Origin: JALOOB01 sp964387985
Lineage (GTDB): Bacteria; Chloroflexota; Anaerolineae; CG2-30-64-16
Length of the DNA stretch: 20,264 bases
Direction: 5' to 3'
Assembly (NCBI GenBank): GCA_964387985.1
Contig: CAYLZG010000071.1
Location: forward strand, 1 to 20,264
Below, piece by piece: positions 15,858-20,264 of the stretch. The translations under genes and the position numbers were made by a program. The stretch's first letter is position 1, and the number at the start of each line of letters is the position of its first letter. Below the pieces are notes generated by a model, which did not search any database, was not told the origin of the DNA, and was given only the letters and a program-made list of their open reading frames with translations.

Positions 15858-15877
15858 AGCCGGCTGGACAGCCGGCT
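15858..15877 (+). repeat. 9-bp inverted repeat between the BFN gene and dnaB
   Basis: AGCCGGCTG (15858-15866) and CAGCCGGCT (15869-15877) with two bases between. A stable hairpin is expected, but the following TCTTGATC is a poor T-tract, so at best this is a weak terminator or an mRNA stability element. A 12-base palindrome GCGCCGCGGCGC stands just upstream at 15816-15827. Confidence 0.5.
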
Positions 15878-15904
15878 TCTTGATCGTGAAACGAGTTTCT
15901 GCCC

Positions 15905-17245
15905 GTGGATAAGCTCGACAAGACTGTTCCTGCCAACCCTGAAGCTGAGGAGGCCGTCCTGGGCTCCCTCCTCATCGATCCGGATGCCGTGCTCAAGGTC
16001 GCATCCTTCCTCGAGGCCGAGGACTTCTACCGCGAGCGCAACGGCTGGGTCTACCGCGCCATACTGGACCTGCACGAGCGGCGTGAGCCGGCGGATTTCG
16101 TAACGCTCTGCGATGAGCTGGAGCGTAACAACATCCTGCAGGAGATCGGCGGCGCGGCCTACATCACGCAGCTCATCAACAACGTACCCTCTGCAGCATA
16201 TGTCGAGCATTACGGCCGTATCGTCGAGCGTACCGCGACCCTTCGCCGCCTGATCGACGCGGCCGGGCAGATCGTAGCGCTGGCCTACGAAGAGGCGCAG
16301 GACGTCGAAGAGGTCGTCGACCGGGCGGAACAGATCGTCTTCAATGTGGCCGAACGCCGTGTCAGGCGTGATCTGGTCCCCGTGCGCCAGGTCATGCACG
16401 ACGTCGTCGATCGGATCGACTACCTCCACCGCCACCAGGGCCAGATTCTCGGCGTCCCAAGCGGCTTCACATATCTCGACCGGCTCCTGGGCGGATTTCA
16501 GAAGTCCGATCTGATCATCCTGGCCGCGCGTCCCGCGGTCGGCAAGACGAGCCTCGCGCTCAACTTTGCGCTCAATGCCGCGCGGAAATATCGCAAGGTC
16601 GTCGCTTACTTCAGCCTCGAAATGAGCTCGGAGCAGCTCGTGCAACGCCTCCTATCCACCGAGACGGGCATCGACCAGCAGCGTCTCCGCAAGGGCGAGA
16701 TCGAGGATCGGGACTGGGACATGATCATGGCCGCGGCCGGAGAGCTTTCCACCACCATGCTCTATATCGACGACACGCCGGCAATGTCTGCGCTCGAGCT
16801 GCGCACCAAGGCGCGCCGCCTGCAAGCTGAACACGGGCTGGATCTGATCGTCGTCGACTACCTTCAGCTCATGCGCGGCGACACCAGGAGCGAGAACCGG
16901 GTCCAGGAGATCAGCTACATTTCCCGGGCGCTCAAGGGCCTGGCCCGTGAGCTGGAAGCGCCCGTCATCGCGCTTTCCCAACTCTCTCGCGCCATCGAGT
17001 CACGCACCGACCACAAGCCGATGCTGTCTGACCTGCGCGAGTCCGGCGCGATCGAGCAGGACTCGGACATCGTGATGTTCATCTACCGGGAAGACATGGT
17101 CAAAGAGAACAGCGACAGGAAGAACATAGCGGATGTGATCATTGCCAAGCACCGTAACGGTCCGACCGACACCATTCCGCTCTACTTCCGCAAGGAACTG
17201 ACCAAGTTCGAGAACCTTGAAATGGTTCGCGAGTCGCTGGAGTAA
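15905..17245 (+). CDS. dnaB: Replicative DNA helicase DnaB
   Basis: A 446-residue hexameric 5'-3' helicase that unwinds DNA at the replication fork. The N-terminal domain begins with PANPEAEEAVLGSLLIDPDAV and runs to about 110; a linker leads to the RecA-like C-terminal domain. Walker A is ARPAVGKT at 208-215 (Lys214), EMSSEQLVQRLL follows, Walker B ends at Asp318 in IVVDYLQLM, and H3/H4 regions include ALSQLSR and SDLRESGAIEQDSD. The length is normal and there is no intein. The start is GTG 15905; no good ribosome site is visible, which is unusual for such a gene, but no other in-frame start lies upstream. It is followed after four bases by the DnaD-like gene. Confidence 0.97.
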   Translation: MDKLDKTVPANPEAEEAVLGSLLIDPDAVLKVASFLEAEDFYRERNGWVYRAILDLHERREPADFVTLCDELERNNILQEIGGAAYITQLINNVPSAAYVEHYGRIVERTATLRRLIDAAGQIVALAYEEAQDVEEVVDRAEQIVFNVAERRVRRDLVPVRQVMHDVVDRIDYLHRHQGQILGVPSGFTYLDRLLGGFQKSDLIILAARPAVGKTSLALNFALNAARKYRKVVAYFSLEMSSEQLVQRLLSTETGIDQQRLRKGEIEDRDWDMIMAAAGELSTTMLYIDDTPAMSALELRTKARRLQAEHGLDLIVVDYLQLMRGDTRSENRVQEISYISRALKGLARELEAPVIALSQLSRAIESRTDHKPMLSDLRESGAIEQDSDIVMFIYREDMVKENSDRKNIADVIIAKHRNGPTDTIPLYFRKELTKFENLEMVRESLE

Positions 17246-17249
17246 CGCC

Positions 17250-17960
17250 ATGAGCGAGCGCATGGAGGGCTTTGCCGGATTTCCGGCCGGCAAGCTGGCA
17301 ACCACACCGGTGCCCAATCTCTTCTTCAGCGAGCTTCTGCCGCTGATCGATAACCTCGCGGAGCTGAAGGTCGTCCTCCACCTTTTCTGGCTGATCAGTA
17401 AGAAACGCGGCGCCCTGCGCTATGCGCGGCTTGATGAGCTGCTGAAGGACCGGCGCCTGCTCGAGGGACTGGCCACGGCGAAGGTTTCCGGGGAGGCGGT
17501 GCTCCGCGATGCGCTCGAGCGCGCGGTCGCGCGCGGCGCGCTCCTGCGGACCACCGTCGACCGAAGCGGCGAGGCCGAAGAGTGGTACATGATCAACAGC
17601 GCCAACGGCCGCGAGGTGTTCGAAAGGCTGCAGAGCGGTGAGCTGGATCTGCTCGGTGAGGCCGGCGAGGATGTCCAACTGCAGATGGATCGCCCGACCA
17701 TCTTCGTGCTCTACGAGCAGAACATCGGCATGCTCACGCCCATGATCGCGGACGAGCTGCGCGATGCCGAGCGCCACTATCCGGCCGAATGGATCGCGGA
17801 CGCGTTTCGCGAATCGGTCAGGGCAAACAAGCGCAGCTGGCGGTACGTCCTGGCCATCCTCGAACGTTGGCGCACGGAGGGGCGCGGTGGAGCACGCCAG
17901 GAGTCCGAGCCCGACGGGTATAACGTGCCGCCGGGCTATGAAGGACTTGTCAAGCATTGA
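17250..17960 (+). CDS. DnaD-like replication initiation protein
   Basis: A 236-residue protein with two parts. Residues about 24-120 resemble the DnaD N-terminal winged-helix oligomerisation domain (FFSELLPLIDNLAELKVVLH and a helix-rich remainder). Residues about 148-208 match the DnaD/DnaB_2 C-terminal DNA-binding domain, with FVLYEQNIGMLTPMIADEL and the family motif YxxxIxxxW at Tyr199, Ile203 and Trp207. In Bacillus, DnaD recruits the helicase loader at origins. The ATG at 17250 has GGAG seven bases upstream within the end of dnaB; upstream codons in the same frame overlap dnaB. The spacing of four and ten bases to its neighbours implies one operon with dnaB and the DnaC-like gene. Confidence 0.88.
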   Translation: MSERMEGFAGFPAGKLATTPVPNLFFSELLPLIDNLAELKVVLHLFWLISKKRGALRYARLDELLKDRRLLEGLATAKVSGEAVLRDALERAVARGALLRTTVDRSGEAEEWYMINSANGREVFERLQSGELDLLGEAGEDVQLQMDRPTIFVLYEQNIGMLTPMIADELRDAERHYPAEWIADAFRESVRANKRSWRYVLAILERWRTEGRGGARQESEPDGYNVPPGYEGLVKH

Positions 17961-17970
17961 GGGAAGTGCT

Positions 17971-19443
17971 GTGAAACGACTGGGAGATTTGTTGAGCGAT
18001 TTCCAACCTCCTGAAAAACGCGGCTCGGAGGAGGGCAAGCCACAGCGTCCCGCGTCCAGGGAAGACGATGTCTGCCCGATCTGCAAAGGCAAGGGCTTTC
18101 TGGTCAGGGATGTGGCCTACGGCCATCCCGACTTTGGCAAGCTCATCACGTGCCGCTGCACCGAGGCTCGCATCGCGATGAACCGCAGCCGCGAGCTCTA
18201 CGGTTTGAGCAACATGAGCGGTCTGGCCCACATGACTTTCGAGACGTTCCTGCCGGATGGCGCGGGCCTGCCCGAGTCGATTCGTGCTGTGCTGCGCCGC
18301 GTCTACGACATCTGCGTCCAGTACGCCGAACAGCCGCGCGGCTGGCTGGTGCTGCTCGGCGGCTATGGCGCGGGCAAGACCCACCTGGCTGCGGCCATCG
18401 CGAACTACAACCTTTCGCGCGAGCGCCCCGTCATGTTTGTGGTGACGCCTGATCTGCTCGATCATCTGCGAGCTGCGTTCGGACCTTCCAGCGAGAGCGG
18501 CGTGGATGAAAGACTGGAGACGATCCGCGAGACGCCCCTCCTGGTGCTCGACGATCTAGGCGCACACCACTCCACGCCCTGGGCGCAGGAGAAGCTGTTC
18601 CAGATCCTCAACCACCGCTATAACCACCGCCTGCCCACCGTCATCACGACGAACCAACGGCTCGCGGCGCTGGACCCGCGCATCGCATCACGGCTGGCCG
18701 ACCTGGATCTCAGCCAGGTCTTCGAGATCACTGCGCCTGACTTCAGAAAAGGCAGCGGCGGCCACCTTGTGCTGGACAGCAGCGCGCGCAGCCTGAGCTC
18801 CCTGGGTCTGCACGCGGACCAGACCTTCGACAACTTCTCCTTGCGCCGCAACGATGAGATGGATGCCGACCGCCGCGAAAACCTGGTGCGTGCGGTCCAG
18901 CAAGCGCGCACTTTCGCGAGTTTGCCGTCCGGTTGGCTGATCATGAGCGGGAGGTACGGCTGCGGCAAGACGCACCTGGCGGCCGCGATCGCCAATTACC
19001 AGCTCACCGCAGGCCGGCCTGCGCCGATGTTCGTGGTCGTTCCCGACCTGCTGGATCACCTGCGGGCCACTTTCAGCCCCACCAGCGGAACCACGCTCGA
19101 TCGGGTCTTCGAGCAGGTTAAGTCCGCGTCGCTGCTGATCCTCGATGATCTTGGCACCGAAAGCGCGACGTCGTGGGCGCGGGAGAAGCTGTTCCAGCTG
19201 CTCAATTACCGCTACGCTGCGAAGTTGCCGACCGTGATCACCACCACCGCGCAGATCAACGAGATCGACGAGCGGCTGCAGAGCCGGATGCTCGACGCCT
19301 CCCGCTGCATCTTCTTCGTCATTGAGGCGCCCAGTTATCGTGGCAGCGCCTCGCAACGGGGCGGCGCAGAGAGCAAATCCTCCTCCGACGGCGAGGCCAC
19401 CCCCGGTGCTAAGCGCGCAAAGCGCACCTCTGCGAACCGTTGA
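17971..19443 (+). CDS. DnaC-like protein with two AAA+ ATPase modules
   Basis: A 490-residue protein; ordinary DnaC/DnaI loaders have about 250-310 residues and one ATPase. A short N-terminus leads to a zinc-type cluster Cys35, Cys38, Cys61, Cys63. Module 1 (about 88-257) has Walker A GGYGAGKT (130-137), Walker B LLVLDDLG (Asp194, Asp195), sensor-1 TTN (226-228) and a candidate arginine finger Arg241 (ASRL). Module 2 (about 284-455) has GRYGCGKT (327-334), LLILDDLG (Asp392, Asp393), TTT at 424-426 in place of TTN, and Arg439 (QSRM). Matching stretches (HLAAAIANY, DLLDHLRA, EKLFQ) show an internal duplication. A basic, disordered tail ends the protein. I chose GTG 17971, which has GAGGGA six bases upstream; ATG 17938 is weaker. 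It probably loads DnaB; this is inferred from context. Confidence 0.92.
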   Translation: MKRLGDLLSDFQPPEKRGSEEGKPQRPASREDDVCPICKGKGFLVRDVAYGHPDFGKLITCRCTEARIAMNRSRELYGLSNMSGLAHMTFETFLPDGAGLPESIRAVLRRVYDICVQYAEQPRGWLVLLGGYGAGKTHLAAAIANYNLSRERPVMFVVTPDLLDHLRAAFGPSSESGVDERLETIRETPLLVLDDLGAHHSTPWAQEKLFQILNHRYNHRLPTVITTNQRLAALDPRIASRLADLDLSQVFEITAPDFRKGSGGHLVLDSSARSLSSLGLHADQTFDNFSLRRNDEMDADRRENLVRAVQQARTFASLPSGWLIMSGRYGCGKTHLAAAIANYQLTAGRPAPMFVVVPDLLDHLRATFSPTSGTTLDRVFEQVKSASLLILDDLGTESATSWAREKLFQLLNYRYAAKLPTVITTTAQINEIDERLQSRMLDASRCIFFVIEAPSYRGSASQRGGAESKSSSDGEATPGAKRAKRTSANR

Positions 19444-19462
19444 AAAACGTCTACCCCCAAAT

Positions 19463-19491
19463 TTGACGTCTTTGCAGACGTTGGGTAAAAT
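19463..19491 (+). promoter_or_regulatory. Sigma-70 promoter of groES-groEL
   Basis: TTGACG (19463-19468), a 17-base spacer and TAAAAT (19486-19491), an almost ideal vegetative promoter. Transcription should begin near 19498, just before the CIRCE operator. A 6-bp hairpin sequence, ACGTCT-TTGC-AGACGT (19466-19481), overlaps the -35 end and the spacer. Confidence 0.88.
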
Positions 19492-19494
19492 CGG

Positions 19495-19540
19495 CCTTGG
19501 TTTAGCACTCAACATGCGTGAGTGCTAAACCAAGGTTTTT
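19495..19540 (+). terminator. Extended CIRCE hairpin with T-run, possible terminator
   Basis: A perfect 16-bp stem (CCTTGGTTTAGCACTC with its complement), a 9-base loop, then TTTTT at 19536-19540. The geometry fits an intrinsic terminator for read-through from the upstream replication genes, superimposed on the operator. The stem is not GC-rich throughout, so termination strength is uncertain. Confidence 0.45.
19502..19528 (+). promoter_or_regulatory. CIRCE operator (HrcA site) before groES
   Basis: TTAGCACTC-N9-GAGTGCTAA, an exact match to the CIRCE consensus. HrcA binds it and represses chaperone genes until heat or misfolding stress. Its place at the transcription start fits repression by blocking RNA polymerase. 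The arms extend perfectly to 16 bp on each side (19495-19510 and 19520-19535). Confidence 0.97.
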
Positions 19541-19597
19541 GTGTACACTGCCCAGGCAATCTGGGCCAATACCATTCACCAGGGAGGCTGTTGGACT

Positions 19598-19797
19598 ATG
19601 AATCTTAAGCCGCTCGCCGATCGATTGGTCGTCGAACCCCTCGAGCAGGAAGAAGTCACCGCCGGTGGCATCATTCTGCCCGAGACCGCCAAGGAAAAAC
19701 CACAGCAGGGCAAGGTCCTGGCTGCAGGGCCGGGCCGCACGGACGATGATGGCGATCACATCGCCATGGAAGTCAAGGTTGGCGACACCGTTCTCTA
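19598..19797 (+). CDS. groS: Co-chaperonin GroES, first copy, 3' end lost in gap
   Basis: The first 66 codons of a GroES that caps the GroEL folding chamber. MNLKPLADRLVVEP is the usual N-terminus, and EEVTAGGIILPETAKEKPQQGKV contains the mobile loop that contacts GroEL. GDTVLY just before the Ns corresponds to about residue 67 of roughly 96, so about 29 residues are missing. The ATG has AGGGAGG upstream (19581-19587). The open frame appears to continue over the Ns, but the protein beyond the gap restarts at a mobile loop, so I annotate a second copy there. Confidence 0.88.
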
Positions 19798-19807
19798 NNN
19801 NNNNNNN
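19798..19807. other. Assembly gap of 10 Ns between two groES segments
   Basis: Ten unknown bases. By comparison with GroES length, the end of copy 1 and the start of copy 2 (about 45 codons plus any spacer) are missing, so 10 is probably a placeholder. Confidence 0.95.
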
Positions 19808-20047
19808 CAGGAAGATGTTCTTGCATCCGGCATCGTTATTCCTGACACAGCAAAAGAAAAACCGCAAAAGGGTGTCGTCCTCTCCGTTGGTCCTGGCGAC
19901 CGCGACGAATCTGGCAACCGCATCAAAATGGATGTTGTAGCAGGCGATAAAGTTCTGTTCGCCAAGTATTCCGGCACTGAAATCAAAATCGACAGCAAGA
20001 AGCTGCTCATCCTGCGCGAGTCCGATGTTTTGGCCATCGTTGAATAA
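19808..20047 (+). CDS. groS: Co-chaperonin GroES, second copy, 5' end lost in gap
   Basis: The last 79 codons of a second GroES. It starts inside the mobile-loop region (QEDVLASGIVIPDTAKEKPQKGVV), then has the roof-loop region (GDRDESGNRIKMDVVAGDKVLF) and a full C-terminus (AKYSGTEIKID to LRESDVLAIVE). It differs clearly from copy 1 over the shared part, so it is not a simple assembly repeat of it. Its codons are visibly more A/T-rich (many GAA, AAA, GTT and GCA) than the GC-rich neighbours, a possible sign of different ancestry or a join of two contigs. groEL begins 22 bases after its stop, as usual. Confidence 0.82.
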   Translation, partial: QEDVLASGIVIPDTAKEKPQKGVVLSVGPGDRDESGNRIKMDVVAGDKVLFAKYSGTEIKIDSKKLLILRESDVLAIVE

Positions 20048-20069
20048 CAGATTGAGGAGATAGATAACT

Positions 20070-20264
20070 ATGGCAGCCAAGCAGTTGCTTTTCTCCGAGG
20101 AAGCTCGCCGCAACCTGAAGGTCGGTGTGGACACCCTCGCCGATGCCGTCAAGACCACCCTGGGCCCCAAGGGCCGCAACGTTGCCCTCGACAAGAAGTG
20201 GGGCGCGCCCACCATCACGCACGACGGCGTGACCGTGGCCAAGGAAATCGAGCTGCAGGAGCCC
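20070..20264 (+). CDS. groL: Chaperonin GroEL, 5' part, runs off the window
   Basis: The first 65 codons of the 60-kDa chaperonin. MAAKQLLFSEEARRNLKVGV, TLGPKGRNV (ATP-binding loop) and ITHDGVTVAKEIEL are diagnostic of the equatorial domain. The ATG at 20070 has GAGGAGA about nine bases upstream. It is controlled with groES from the CIRCE promoter. The gene is cut by the window end, not broken. Confidence 0.97.
   Translation, partial: MAAKQLLFSEEARRNLKVGVDTLADAVKTTLGPKGRNVALDKKWGAPTITHDGVTVAKEIELQEP

Noticed and set aside
15858..15877. Strong terminator between the BFN gene and dnaB
   Set aside because: The stem is good, but the bases after it are not a T-run, so I list it only as an inverted repeat.
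15668..16645. A 325-codon minus-strand frame over the BFN gene end and dnaB
   Set aside because: Antisense shadow of dnaB with no recognisable motifs.
17764..17970. A longer N-terminus for the DnaC-like protein
   Set aside because: It would overlap most of the DnaD-like C-terminal domain and has no ribosome site; GTG 17971 has GAGGGA at good spacing.
17139..18092. A 317-codon minus-strand frame over the dnaB end and the DnaD-like gene
   Set aside because: Antisense shadow; the plus-strand DnaD motif YxxxIxxxW and the operon spacing explain the region.
19598..20047. A natural double-domain GroES protein
   Set aside because: The frame continues over the gap by chance of the 10-N length; domain lengths show that much more than 10 bases is missing, so two genes are more likely than a fusion.
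1..20264. CRISPR array, tRNA or rRNA gene, insertion sequence or prophage
   Set aside because: I saw no regularly spaced direct repeats, cloverleaf-type sequence with a TTCGA loop in place, transposase motifs or phage structural genes; nearly all bases belong to housekeeping-type genes.

Overview
The window is about 20 kb of GC-rich bacterial chromosome with dense, short-spaced genes and no tRNA, rRNA, IS element or CRISPR array that I can see. A caa3-type oxygen reductase, an HrcA/CIRCE-controlled groES-groEL locus, a DnaB + DnaD-like + DnaC-like replication cassette, a DUF151/BFN protein and tandem AI-2E-family permeases together fit a Chloroflexota bacterium (Anaerolineae-like). That placement is an inference from gene content and protein style, not a phylogeny. 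Three N-runs (4816-4830, 14795-14815, 19798-19807) show that this is a draft scaffold, and each one breaks a gene.

Layout. (1) 116-5750, minus strand: a respiratory cluster read right to left. It runs HD-domain hydrolase, SURF1 assembly factor (broken by Ns), then subunit II with a fused cytochrome c, subunit I, subunit III and subunit IV, and ends with a YtkA/FixH-like lipoprotein. Subunit I carries the Tyr-Ser-His-Pro helix VI signature of type A2 oxidases. (2) 5751-5915: divergent control region with back-to-back -10 hexamers and a 10-bp inverted repeat. (3) 5916-9633, plus strand: an orphan NarL-type response regulator, two translationally coupled AI-2E-family permeases, then a CsbD-like stress protein with a clear terminator. 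(4) 9637-11016, minus strand: RNase PH followed by a SanA/YdcF-like DUF218 membrane protein. (5) 11145-15091, plus strand: a methyltransferase, a HEAT-like protein, an M14 zinc carboxypeptidase and a GNAT acetyltransferase (with Ns). (6) 15206-19443, plus strand: BFN-family protein with its own promoter and a leader hairpin, then DnaB helicase, a DnaD-like protein and a two-ATPase DnaC-like protein, tightly packed. (7) 19463-20264: sigma-70 promoter plus CIRCE operator, two groES-like segments joined by a 10-N gap, and the first 65 codons of groEL.

The least ordinary item is the 490-residue DnaC-like protein at 17971-19443. It has one N-terminal zinc-binding cluster followed by two complete, diverged AAA+ ATPase modules in a single chain, encoded directly after the replicative helicase and a DnaD-like partner. 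It is a candidate two-headed helicase loader. Other points of interest are the extended CIRCE hairpin with a T-run, the likely tandem groES genes, the symmetric divergent promoter at 5836-5843 and the BFN leader hairpin that hides a GGAGGAG sequence.
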